Below are positions 9,204 through 18,179 of a DNA stretch of 22,499 nucleotides, piece after piece. The stretch spans positions 1 through 22,499 of the forward strand of contig JAUZOU010000012.1 in the NCBI GenBank assembly GCA_030706285.1. The letters are read 5' to 3'. A program made the translations under genes and the position numbers. The notes under the pieces were generated by a model. The model was not told the origin of the DNA. It did not search any database and worked only from the letters and a program-made list of their open reading frames with translations. The first letter of the stretch is position 1. Each line of letters starts with the position of its first letter. Source of the DNA: Bacteroidota bacterium. GTDB taxonomy: Bacteria; Bacteroidota; Bacteroidia; Bacteroidales; UBA1402.

Positions 9204-10775
9204 ATGAAACATAGATTGTTTTACTTACTGACTGCCGTGTTATTCGTGCTGACAACGACTTCCTGCAACGATTACCTGACGCTCTATCCGGAAGACGATA
9301 TTGTCGATGACCAATACTGGCAAACCGGAGATCAGGTCCAGAGTATGGTTGCTGCTTGTTACCGGTATATGATAGACAATGATGTGATTAACAGGATGAT
9401 CTATTGGGGGGAACTCCGCTCGGACAATGTGGACTACTCCAGTGCCAGTACCGATGAAAAATACCTGAAAGACGCCAACTTATTGTCATCGAGCGGATTG
9501 GTTACCTGGGACAAATTCTACAAGGTGATCAATATTTGCAACAATGTGATTGTCAAAGCGCCGGCCGTTTGCCAGGTCGATGCCAACTTTACCACGACAA
9601 CCATGCATAATTACCTCTCGGAAGTCTACACGTTACGTGCGTTGTGCTATTTTTATCTTGTGCGTTCCTTCGGTGATGTACCGTATGTAACCGTTCCCAG
9701 CAAAAGTGAACAACAGAATTATCTGGTTACTCAGACTCCTGGTGACTCCATCATCAACTACCTGATTTCAGATATGGAAAAATACGGATTACCTTATGCT
9801 GCAGCCAGCTGGCCTACCGAAGCCTATACCCACGGGCGTATTACACGCAATGCTGTCCGTGCACTGTTGGCCGATCTTTATTTATGGAAAGCCTCCAACA
9901 TCAACAATACCCAAGCGGCCTCAGACTACCATTCTTGCATTGACTACTGCAATGCCATCCTGAATGATAATGAATCCACACTCGTGATGAACGAGACCAA
10001 TGAGATGTACCACAATGTGTTTTATGCGGGTAATTCGACGGAAAGCATTTTTGAGCTGAATTTTGTCAGCAACGGGCTTGCAAACAATTCGACCGCTACT
10101 ATTTATGGCAATGCCGTCAAATCCAAATCGCCTCAATTTATTCCGACCGGAAACCTGTACGAATTGTATGGTACGTATGATTGCCGGGCCTATAGTTTTC
10201 TCAAAGTGGGTTATTCGACCAACGCCGGTGTGACATCAGCCACCAGTTATAACGTATTTAAGTATGAAGGCCAGAATCCCGCTGCTGGATTCGGCTCTAC
10301 GGATTATGTGTACCGGTCCTCGACAAGCTATGCCAACTGGATTATTTACCGTTTGTCGGATGCGTATCTGATGAAAGCGGAAGCCTTGGTCGAATTGGCA
10401 AAATTGGAAGGTAACAATGATTATTCAAATCAGGCTGTGGCTATGTGTAACGTTACCTACAAACGGGCGAACAACAATTTGGATTCGCTGTCATTGACCG
10501 ATAATTCCAAAGCTGAAGAAATGGTCTTGAATGAGCGGCGCCGGGAATTCTGTTTTGAGGGGAAACGCTGGTATGACCTTATGCGCAAGGTACGCCGGGA
10601 AGGTTCTACCACTGAAGCACTTGACGAACTCTCGGCGGCATATGAGCAGGAACTGTCTACATACAAGGCACGCCTTTCAAGCATCGATGCCTGGTATCTT
10701 CCGATATCCAAGACTGAGATGAATGCCAATCCGAAACTTTACCAAAATGCCTATTATTCACTTAAAGAGCAGTAA
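9204..10775 (+). CDS. SusD1: SusD/RagB-type surface nutrient-binding lipoprotein
   Basis: I place the start at the ATG at 9204. This gives 523 residues and a textbook lipoprotein signal MKHRLFYLL... with lipobox TTSC (Cys21), followed by ND. In-frame upstream starts (TTG 9108, ATG 9120, ATG 9132) would bury the signal behind a basic extension. The body matches the SusD family: the N-terminal region (QYWQTGDQVQSMVAACYRYM), the TPR-rich core (SEVYTLRALCYFYLVRSFGDVPYV; GRITRNAVRALLADLYLW) and the C-terminal hallmark NERRREFCFEGKRWYDLMR, followed by WYLPIS. SusD proteins cap the SusC barrel and bind the glycan at the cell surface. It pairs with SusC1, and FAS1-C begins 13 bases after its stop. 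The family call is certain, the exact start less so. Confidence 0.95.
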   Translation: MKHRLFYLLTAVLFVLTTTSCNDYLTLYPEDDIVDDQYWQTGDQVQSMVAACYRYMIDNDVINRMIYWGELRSDNVDYSSASTDEKYLKDANLLSSSGLVTWDKFYKVINICNNVIVKAPAVCQVDANFTTTTMHNYLSEVYTLRALCYFYLVRSFGDVPYVTVPSKSEQQNYLVTQTPGDSIINYLISDMEKYGLPYAAASWPTEAYTHGRITRNAVRALLADLYLWKASNINNTQAASDYHSCIDYCNAILNDNESTLVMNETNEMYHNVFYAGNSTESIFELNFVSNGLANNSTATIYGNAVKSKSPQFIPTGNLYELYGTYDCRAYSFLKVGYSTNAGVTSATSYNVFKYEGQNPAAGFGSTDYVYRSSTSYANWIIYRLSDAYLMKAEALVELAKLEGNNDYSNQAVAMCNVTYKRANNNLDSLSLTDNSKAEEMVLNERRREFCFEGKRWYDLMRKVRREGSTTEALDELSAAYEQELSTYKARLSSIDAWYLPISKTEMNANPKLYQNAYYSLKEQ

Positions 10776-10788
10776 TTAATATTGACTT

Positions 10789-12417
10789 ATGAATATGATA
10801 AAGAAACCTATATATCTCATCTGTCTGCTCCTTGGATGGCTGTGTTCCTGTCAGAACGACTATCTGGACGATCATTACGGTGCAAACGGCCGGTCAGAGG
10901 GACGCAATCTGATGGAAGTGATGGAAGCCGATCCTGAACTGACCTCTTTTTGCCAGGTCGTAAAAGACCAAGGACTTGATTCACTGCTTTCGACCGATCA
11001 GACTTTTACGGTTTGGGCTCCCGATAATAATGCCATGAGCGGCTATCAGGAGAATGGCCTGACCATCGATCAATTTCTGAAAAACCACATAAACCGATTT
11101 ATTTATGAACCGTCCGATTTGGTCGATAAACCGTCCATCCGTGTGAAAATGTTGAACGGTAAATTTCAGGAGTATGCCAGCAGCGGTTCTACATACACTT
11201 TTTCCGGTGTAACGATGGCCAGTACAGACCGCCTGGCCTCCAACGGACTTGTCCATATTCTGTCAGAACGCATTCCTTTCTACCATAATATGTATGAGAG
11301 CATTAAACTCGCAGACAATAACACGGATTCCATTTCGAAGTATCTTAAAAGGTTTGATGTGTACACCTTTAACGAAAGTGCCAGTACCGCCATCGGAAAA
11401 AATCAAATGGGCAAGCTGGTCTATGATTCTGTCTTTAATTACCGCAATGACTGGATGCGCAAGTATGGTCATATCTATCAGGAAGACAGTCTTTATACGA
11501 TGATCGTTCCAACGGACAAAGGCTGGCAAAACGGTTATAAAAGCATCTCTGGCTATTTCAGGACATTTGGGGCTTGTGCCTCTTCTTCCGTCAATGCCAT
11601 TAATGTTCCTACCAGGACCTACCAGTTGGATGATGTACTGGCTGATTCCTTAACAAGAGCCTATACTAAACAGAATATGTGCCAGGATCTGGTTTTTCGC
11701 AAGAAGGTTGATTTTTTTAATGCACCGGGGGATTCTCTGGTAGCAACAAGCGGAAATGTCTTCCATCATCCGGCTTCGCTTATAGACGGAGCTGTCAAGG
11801 AAATGGTCAGCAACGGCATTATCTGGAAAACAGACAAACTGTTATACAATCCGTTGGATTGCTTTTTGAAGAAAATCTGTGTTGAAGCTGAAAACACGGC
11901 CAACCGGACGGATGTCTATGCGTCGGTTACCGCTCGAAGTGCAGCAAATACCACTTATAGTGACTCCGTCTCAAACGTACGCTACATTGAGGTTACCCAA
12001 ACAACAACCAGTGCCCGTACACAGCCAATGGTCCAGTTTACCATCCCGAATACACTGGCGGCCAAATACAATGTTTATGTCGTATTTGCACCGGCGTCAG
12101 CTTATATGACCGGAGTAAAAGCCGATAGTACCCGTGTGAATTTCTACCTGAACTATGTGCACGAAGACGGTACAATGAAAGAAGATCCTGTGATAAGCGG
12201 TACAATTACCCACGGCAACCGGATGACAAAAATGTTTGTCAAACAAATTGACTTTCCATTTTCAAATTATTCAGCTTCTCCGTTTTCCGGAACGGCCAAC
12301 CAGGACAAGGACTGTGTCAAGTTACGTGTTCAAGCGAACGTCGCTTCGTCCGAAACGGCCACGCTGACGAGGACAATGCGTATTGATTGCATTATTTTGG
12401 AACCTGTAAACGAGTAG
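10789..12417 (+). CDS. FAS1-C: fasciclin-domain surface lipoprotein with CBM-like tail
   Basis: The 542-residue protein starts with a type II signal peptide and lipobox LCSC (Cys21 from the ATG at 10789). An ATG two codons later could also serve. The mature N-terminus, QNDYLDD, is acidic. FAS1 unit one (about 40-165) has TFTVWAPDNNAM and NGLVHILSERI (from residue 152). Unit two (about 166-355) has LYTMIVPTDKGW and NGIIWKTDKLLY (from residue 342). The tail (about 362-542) opens with ICVEAENTANRTD, has alternating hydrophobic strands (YNVYVVFAPAS, VNFYLNYVHED) and closes with RIDCIILEPVNE, a pattern like CBM6/CBM35-type jelly rolls. FAS1-A has the same overall plan. It lies between SusD1 and SusC2, only four bases from SusC2, so it most likely serves the second transporter. 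Surface binding of the SusC2 ligand is inferred. Catalysis is not suggested by any motif I can see. Confidence 0.9.
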   Translation: MNMIKKPIYLICLLLGWLCSCQNDYLDDHYGANGRSEGRNLMEVMEADPELTSFCQVVKDQGLDSLLSTDQTFTVWAPDNNAMSGYQENGLTIDQFLKNHINRFIYEPSDLVDKPSIRVKMLNGKFQEYASSGSTYTFSGVTMASTDRLASNGLVHILSERIPFYHNMYESIKLADNNTDSISKYLKRFDVYTFNESASTAIGKNQMGKLVYDSVFNYRNDWMRKYGHIYQEDSLYTMIVPTDKGWQNGYKSISGYFRTFGACASSSVNAINVPTRTYQLDDVLADSLTRAYTKQNMCQDLVFRKKVDFFNAPGDSLVATSGNVFHHPASLIDGAVKEMVSNGIIWKTDKLLYNPLDCFLKKICVEAENTANRTDVYASVTARSAANTTYSDSVSNVRYIEVTQTTTSARTQPMVQFTIPNTLAAKYNVYVVFAPASAYMTGVKADSTRVNFYLNYVHEDGTMKEDPVISGTITHGNRMTKMFVKQIDFPFSNYSASPFSGTANQDKDCVKLRVQANVASSETATLTRTMRIDCIILEPVNE

Positions 12418-12421
12418 TCAG

Positions 12422-15400
12422 ATGAAAAACTGCGTTAACTATATCATACTTGCCTTGCTTCTGGGATATACCTCTTTTGCGATGGCTCAGGAAAAACAAC
12501 TTCAGCAACTGACAGCCCATGGCCAGGTAAAAGATGCTGTTACCGGTCAGCCCGTTCAGGGTGTCAGAGTAGAAGCCGGGGAGTATACGGCCCTGACCGA
12601 TGAAGCAGGAGCCTACCGGGTACGCATCCCGTTCGATAGAGTACAACTGTCTTTTTCCATAGAAGGCTATGTCAAAAGGACAGTGCCATTGCAGGGCGAT
12701 TCGGTGAGGAATGTGACGATATACAGTGAAGCTTTCCGTTCAGTAAAAGGGGGAGATGCCTTTAACAATACTGTTTCGCTCTCTGTAGATGACGAATTGT
12801 CCTTACGCTGGGGCGGAGATGTCAGGGCTGTCGGGCGGAGTGCGATAGCCGCATCTGGTGACAATCTTTTTATCCGGGGTTACAACTCTCTGAATGCAAC
12901 GGCTCAGCCTTTGTTTGTCGTTGATGGCACTATTTGGGATGAACAGAATATAACGCCTTCCATTTTTAAAGGCTTTTATCAGAGCCCATTGGCCGATATT
13001 GATGTCAATGACATCGAGTCGGTGGATGTCATCAAAGAGGCTACTTCACTTTACGGAAGCAAAGGTGCCAACGGCGTTATTCTGATCAATACAAAACGTG
13101 GTCGCAGCAATGTGACACGCATTGGAGCGGATATTTGGTACGGATTGAACAGTGCTCCCCAAAAAGACAATGTGATGAATGCCGCTCAATATCGAACCTA
13201 TTTAAGTGAGATTATCAAAGGGGCGTCCAATGCTCCGGAGCTGGCAACCGCTTTCAGCAGCTATTTCGGTATGGACAGGCAAGCCTCCGATTATTCGACG
13301 TATCATAACAGTAACGATTGGGCCGACGATGTTTTTCAATGTGGCAATACCAAACATTATGGCATCAATGTTCAGGGAGGCGATGATATTGCAAAGTATT
13401 CGATATCGCTCGGTTATACCGGTAATGAAGGAACCGTCAAGTCTACCGGATTTTCCCGGTTGAATACCAGGATCAATTCAGATGTATACCTTCATCCGGA
13501 CCTCATGCTGAAGTCCAGCATCTATTTTTCCTATTTATCCCGTACGTTACAGGATGATGGAGTAAACGCCTATACCTCACCGGCTTTTCTGGCTGATATC
13601 AAGGCGCCGTTCCTGATTGCCAGACGGTACACAGATGATGGATCCATCCTCACCAATACGTTAAACGATGTGGATGCCCTGGGCGTGACGAATCCTGTTT
13701 CTCTGATCGAAAATGCCAAAAATTCCGATAAACACTATCGATTTGGGGTGAGTGTAGCCCCAACCTGGACAATCAATACGAACTGGAAACTCAATGGACA
13801 GTTTTCTTATACGCTGAGCAATGCCAAAGAGCATTATTTTTCTCCGATGACTGGAGTCGCTGTTCAGTATGTGGATGGTCAAGCCTGGCATAATACGGTA
13901 AAAGACCAGACCATGAGCCAGAATAATTTATTCGGTAACCTTCAGCTTTCCTACGGTAAGACCCTTGGCAACGGTCATCGGGTGGATGCTTTTGCCGGAT
14001 ACCGGATCCTTGGTACATCATTTCTCAGTACGTATGAAGATGGTCATAATACCGGTAACGATAAGGTGATCAATATGAACGGTACATTGGCTTACCGGAG
14101 TGTGGACGGCGCCAATACGGAATGGCATTCCATGGCGTTTTATTCCAGATTCGGTTACAGCTATCAGGACCGGTACAAAGTCTGGGCTGTTCTGTCGGAG
14201 GATGCGTCCTCCCGTTTCGGCAATAAGGCTTCCGGATCATTCCGCTTTATGAACGGTAGCTGGGCCACCTTTCCCAGTATCGGTACTTCCTGGATGCTTT
14301 CCAACGAAACGTTCATGAAGTCTATCGATTGGCTGAACCGCCTGAATGTCCGTACAAGCTACGGCTTTACCGGGAATGACGATATCGATGGAATGAACAG
14401 ATATGCCTATCTGACGTCCGTTAATTATTTAGGAGCTGCCACAGGGTTGAAGCTGAGTGGCTTGGCCAATCCGGCCCTGAAATGGGAAATGACCGGCAAA
14501 TACAACGCCGGCATCGATCTGGCTTTTCTGAATGAACGGCTGACGATCAGCGTTGACTATTACAAACACATGACCAGTGATTTGCTAACCGTCAAACAAG
14601 CGCCCGTTCAAACGGGACTGGATACTTATTTATGTAACGGTGGAAAACTGTCCAATGAGGGCATGGAAGTAACCTTCGGGGCCAATCTGATAGATTGTAA
14701 AACCTTTAAATGGTATACCGATTTTTCCTTCAGCCATTATGTGAATAAAATCAGGGAATTGCCGGACGGAGACTATACAACCTCCATTCTTGGCGGCGAG
14801 GTTCTTACTGCTGTTGGAAGTCCTGTCGGCCTTTTCTACGGATACAAGACCAAAGGCCTATTCACTACTTCTGAAGACGCTTCGGCTGCCAATCTGGAGA
14901 TTCAGAATGCAGATGCCTCTTACAGTCATTTTGCAGCCGGTGATGTCTATTTTGTCGATAAAGATAAAAACGGTATCATCAATAAACTGGACAGACAGGT
15001 TATCGGAGATCCGAACCCGGATCTGACCGGCTCTTTTACCAACCGATTTACTTATAGAAACCTTACCCTGGATGTTTTGAGCACCTACTCGCTTGGTAAT
15101 GATGTCTATAATTACAAACGCCAGCAATTGGAGAGCATGTCCATGCTCTACAATCAGAGTTCAGCCATTCTGAACCGTTGGAAGGCGGAAGGACAGCAAA
15201 CCGAAGTGCCGAGGGCTGTATACGGAGATCCCATGGGAAACAGCCGTTTCAGTGATCGCTGGATAGAAGATGGCTCTTTCTTTAAACTCAAACAAGTGAA
15301 ACTTTCTTATGCCATTTCCATTAACAGCCCGTACATTCAGGGGATCACCTTATGGACTGCCGGAACCAACCTGCTGACCTGTACCAGATACCTGGGAACA

Positions 15401-15505
15401 GATCCGGAGGTTTCGATGAGTCAGGATGTCTTGTATCAAGGCATTGATAATGGTATGCTCGCCGGTGGCCGTTCCTTTTATATGGGCGTAAAACTAAATC
15501 TCTAA
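12422..15505 (+). CDS. SusC2: second SusC-type TonB-dependent transporter, atypical plug
   Basis: The 1027-residue protein has a type I signal peptide (residues 1 to about 23, ending FAMA), a carboxypeptidase-D-like domain (about 32-100: AHGQVKDAVTGQPV, ALTDEAGAYRV), then plug and barrel. The plug keeps LFIRGYNSLNAT, QPLFVVDGTIW and YGSKGANGVILINTKRG (Tyr211). It has no recognisable LQGRVAGV segment, and the KDA motif reads KEATSLYG, about two residues shorter than usual. The barrel ends RSFYMGVKLNL, a family-typical last strand. It starts four bases after FAS1-C, and SusD2 starts two bases after its stop, so the three are surely co-transcribed. It probably imports a ligand related to, but different from, that of SusC1, given how little the two plugs resemble each other. 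Family certain, ligand unknown. Confidence 0.96.
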   Translation: MKNCVNYIILALLLGYTSFAMAQEKQLQQLTAHGQVKDAVTGQPVQGVRVEAGEYTALTDEAGAYRVRIPFDRVQLSFSIEGYVKRTVPLQGDSVRNVTIYSEAFRSVKGGDAFNNTVSLSVDDELSLRWGGDVRAVGRSAIAASGDNLFIRGYNSLNATAQPLFVVDGTIWDEQNITPSIFKGFYQSPLADIDVNDIESVDVIKEATSLYGSKGANGVILINTKRGRSNVTRIGADIWYGLNSAPQKDNVMNAAQYRTYLSEIIKGASNAPELATAFSSYFGMDRQASDYSTYHNSNDWADDVFQCGNTKHYGINVQGGDDIAKYSISLGYTGNEGTVKSTGFSRLNTRINSDVYLHPDLMLKSSIYFSYLSRTLQDDGVNAYTSPAFLADIKAPFLIARRYTDDGSILTNTLNDVDALGVTNPVSLIENAKNSDKHYRFGVSVAPTWTINTNWKLNGQFSYTLSNAKEHYFSPMTGVAVQYVDGQAWHNTVKDQTMSQNNLFGNLQLSYGKTLGNGHRVDAFAGYRILGTSFLSTYEDGHNTGNDKVINMNGTLAYRSVDGANTEWHSMAFYSRFGYSYQDRYKVWAVLSEDASSRFGNKASGSFRFMNGSWATFPSIGTSWMLSNETFMKSIDWLNRLNVRTSYGFTGNDDIDGMNRYAYLTSVNYLGAATGLKLSGLANPALKWEMTGKYNAGIDLAFLNERLTISVDYYKHMTSDLLTVKQAPVQTGLDTYLCNGGKLSNEGMEVTFGANLIDCKTFKWYTDFSFSHYVNKIRELPDGDYTTSILGGEVLTAVGSPVGLFYGYKTKGLFTTSEDASAANLEIQNADASYSHFAAGDVYFVDKDKNGIINKLDRQVIGDPNPDLTGSFTNRFTYRNLTLDVLSTYSLGNDVYNYKRQQLESMSMLYNQSSAILNRWKAEGQQTEVPRAVYGDPMGNSRFSDRWIEDGSFFKLKQVKLSYAISINSPYIQGITLWTAGTNLLTCTRYLGTDPEVSMSQDVLYQGIDNGMLAGGRSFYMGVKLNL

Positions 15506-15507
15506 CT

Positions 15508-17220
15508 ATGAAGGCTATGAAAAAAATCGCACTGGATAGCGTCTTTATATTGGTAACCTGCTTGAGCCTGATGGCTTGTACGGACTATTTTGAAACGGAC
15601 TCCGGTACAGCCCTCAAAACCGACGGGCAGGTATACAGCAACGAGCAGGAAGCTCGTTCGGGGCTGTTCGGTCTGTTGCAGGGCTTACAGACGATAGGAG
15701 ATAATTACGTTATTATGGGAGAACTCCGGGGAGACTTGATGACAGTGACTGACAATTCGTCCCAGGATTTGCATGATATCAACAATTTCGAAGTCAGTAA
15801 AGACAATCCTTATCTGAAAGAACGGGCTTATTACGCTTTGCTGAACAATTGCAATTATTACATCAGTAAGCTGGATACCACCGTTACCAGTCTCTCGAAC
15901 GGTAAAGCGGAAAAAGTTCTTTATCCTTATATGGCTGAAGCCAAGGCTATTCGTGCCTGGACTTACCTGCAACTTTGCCTCGATTATGGTAAGGTGAACT
16001 ATACCACCAAACCACTGTTGGATGCCAGCGCGACAGACAGTACAAAGGAACTTGATCTGGATGCATTGCTTCCGCTGCTGATCAATGATTTGGAAACCGT
16101 TCTACCCTGGATGTCATCTTCCGATACCCCGTTAAGCTCCGCCTGGATTGCCGGCAACGCTGATCCAGGGTTTGCTTCGTCGGTTTCCTATGAATCCTAC
16201 ATGGCCAGACAATTGATGCTGCCGGTCCGTTTTGTTTTGGGAGAACTTTACATGTGGCAGGAAGATTTCTATAAAGCGGCACAAACGTATTACGACTTAA
16301 TTTATCTGGATAAGCTAAAAATGTCAGGCTCCAGAAATTTGCTGGATATTACCGGCACCTATCTTTCTTCCAAAAATTGGCCGAATCAGTTTTCTTCGTT
16401 CAATTATCCGGATATTCTGACGGCAATAGCGTTTACCGATGATTACAAGAACAATGCCTCAAACCTGCATGACATGTTCAACACAAGCTATGTGCTGGCA
16501 CCGTCCACCGCCTTGATCAATACGTTTGATGAACAATATTACTATACCGGTACCAAAACGGTCAGCGGCGATTTACGCGGACAAACCGGGACGTACACTA
16601 CAAAAACGACAACGATAGGAGAAAAGGATGTGGCCTATCCGTATGTGACCAAGTTCAACTACCTGTATGCCAATGGGGATTATTACATCAGTCCGTGCCG
16701 CGCAGCCCTGATTTACCTGCGGTACGCGGAAGCGGTCAATCGTCTCGGTAAACCTAAATTTGCCTTTTACGGTTTCCTGAAGTTCGGCCTTTGCGAATAC
16801 AATATTGATTTGTACAAAGACAAGGACGCTTTAAGCGGTGAGATCAATGGCGAACCTTATATTGAATTCGGTCAGAGTAATCCGGAAGGCCAGGTGGCCA
16901 GCATTTTCAGCGGAAATACGTATGGCATGCACAGTCGCGGCTGTGGTTATACCGAAAGAAACGAAAGCTATCAGATGGAAACCTGCGCTTCATTGCATGA
17001 TTCGATTGAGTGGGTTGAGGATCAACTGATGACGGAATATGTGCTAGAAACAGCCCTCGAAGGTAACCGTTTTCATGATTTGATGCGTATTGCCCGTTAC
17101 CGGGGGGATAATACCTACCTGGCCCGGAAAGTTTCCGCCAAGTTTCCCGAAGGGCAAAGGACGTCGGTTTACAATAAATTGCTGAATAAGGATAATTGGT
17201 ATTTGCCCAGCATTAAATGA
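15508..17220 (+). CDS. SusD2: second SusD-type surface nutrient-binding lipoprotein
   Basis: The 570-residue protein has a lipoprotein signal with lipobox LMAC (Cys24; a second possible start is the ATG three codons in, giving MKKIALD). The cysteine is followed by TDYFETD, an acidic stretch consistent with surface export. SusD features are the early helix with NEQEARSGLFGLLQGLQ, the TPR-like AEAKAIRAWTYLQLCLDYGKV, ARQLMLPVRFVLGELYMW, LIYLRYAEAVNRLG, and the C-terminal ALEGNRFHDLMRIARYRGD followed by WYLPSIK. It pairs with SusC2, starting two bases after that gene. Its stop codon overlaps the next gene's start as ATGA, so translation of the beta-helix gene is probably coupled to it. It likely forms the lid of the SusC2 channel and binds substrate at the cell surface. 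Confidence 0.96.
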   Translation: MKAMKKIALDSVFILVTCLSLMACTDYFETDSGTALKTDGQVYSNEQEARSGLFGLLQGLQTIGDNYVIMGELRGDLMTVTDNSSQDLHDINNFEVSKDNPYLKERAYYALLNNCNYYISKLDTTVTSLSNGKAEKVLYPYMAEAKAIRAWTYLQLCLDYGKVNYTTKPLLDASATDSTKELDLDALLPLLINDLETVLPWMSSSDTPLSSAWIAGNADPGFASSVSYESYMARQLMLPVRFVLGELYMWQEDFYKAAQTYYDLIYLDKLKMSGSRNLLDITGTYLSSKNWPNQFSSFNYPDILTAIAFTDDYKNNASNLHDMFNTSYVLAPSTALINTFDEQYYYTGTKTVSGDLRGQTGTYTTKTTTIGEKDVAYPYVTKFNYLYANGDYYISPCRAALIYLRYAEAVNRLGKPKFAFYGFLKFGLCEYNIDLYKDKDALSGEINGEPYIEFGQSNPEGQVASIFSGNTYGMHSRGCGYTERNESYQMETCASLHDSIEWVEDQLMTEYVLETALEGNRFHDLMRIARYRGDNTYLARKVSAKFPEGQRTSVYNKLLNKDNWYLPSIK

Positions 17221-18152
17221 AAATTCATAGCAAGCGTTTCCAATGTATTGCAGCATGGTCGTTGTTCTTATGCTTAACAATTTGTCCCGTTAAAGCCGGT
17301 GCGGTCACCATAACGGTTCCTATCGGAGGGAATATTCAGAATGCCGTTAACCAGATTAATGCACAGGGTGGGGGTGTCGTCAATCTCGTCGCAGGGACAT
17401 ATACGCTGACATCGACGTTGTTGATGAAAAGCAATGTTGCACTCAATGGGGCCGGCATGACTTCAACAATTATTCAGATCGCCGACACGTTCAATGTGAT
17501 AGAAGATGCGTCAGAAGGATTGAAAAATGTGACGATCCAGAATTTAAAAGTTGTCGGAAAGCATTCGACAAATTGTTACGGAATTCTGATTCAGGCAGGT
17601 ACGACTTATCACAGCCATATCCAACTGATCAATGTGGAAGTGACCGGAGCCGGAATGGGGGCCCATTTTAAACGGATAAACGGATTGACCATAACACGAT
17701 GCAATTTCCATCAGAATGGTTCGGCAGATCAGATCGGTTATTATCACAATTTGTATATCAGGAGTTGCAACACGGTTTATGTGGCTGATTCATATATGAA
17801 TAATAGTACTTCTGCCAATGGGTTGAACGTCTCCTATTGCAACAATGTGACAATTTCCAATTGTACGGCCAATCATAATTATTTCAGAGGCATGCGGGCA
17901 GCCGATACAAATGGGTTTGCGGTATTGAACTGTGTTATGAACTCAAATGGCGATGTCGGATTGCTGGCCAACGCCGAAGTGACACCGACGATCAATATAA
18001 ACTGGTATCAATGTGCCGCTTCCGGAAATAAACACGGAGGAGTGAAAGCTATAGCCGGAGTTACGGGCAGCCTGACCGGTTGCCGCGCATTCGAAAATAC
18101 CGGCTTTAATTATAGCATTTCCGATGCCATTGTTTCTGCCGATAATCACTAA
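17217..18152 (+). CDS. Secreted right-handed parallel beta-helix protein
   Basis: The 311-residue protein has a type I signal peptide (basic start, hydrophobic WSLFLCLTICPV, probable cleavage near residue 27 after KAG). The N-terminus (ITVPIGGNIQNAVNQIN, GGGVVNLVAGTYTL, LNGAGMTSTIIQ) is the classic cap and first coil of pectate-lyase-like beta-helices. It is followed by repeated short coils such as VTIQNLKVVG, LTITRCNFHQNG, NVTISNCTANHN and FAVLNCVMNSNG. Proteins with this fold are lyases, hydrolases, epimerases or non-catalytic binders of polysaccharides. I cannot identify catalytic residues with confidence, and 311 residues is compact. It overlaps the SusD2 stop by four bases (ATGA), which places it firmly in the same transcript. 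No lipobox is present, so it is periplasmic or secreted. Fold is likely, activity unknown. Confidence 0.88.
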   Translation: MKIHSKRFQCIAAWSLFLCLTICPVKAGAVTITVPIGGNIQNAVNQINAQGGGVVNLVAGTYTLTSTLLMKSNVALNGAGMTSTIIQIADTFNVIEDASEGLKNVTIQNLKVVGKHSTNCYGILIQAGTTYHSHIQLINVEVTGAGMGAHFKRINGLTITRCNFHQNGSADQIGYYHNLYIRSCNTVYVADSYMNNSTSANGLNVSYCNNVTISNCTANHNYFRGMRAADTNGFAVLNCVMNSNGDVGLLANAEVTPTININWYQCAASGNKHGGVKAIAGVTGSLTGCRAFENTGFNYSISDAIVSADNH

Positions 18153-18179
18153 TTTACTGGTTTCAGTTAGTCTTTTACG

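Noticed and set aside
18147..18176. Possible hairpin ACTG-GTTT-CAGT with a TCTTTTA tail after the beta-helix gene
   Set aside because: The stem is only four base pairs plus a bulged extension, too weak to call a terminator. The next gene is closely spaced and probably co-transcribed.
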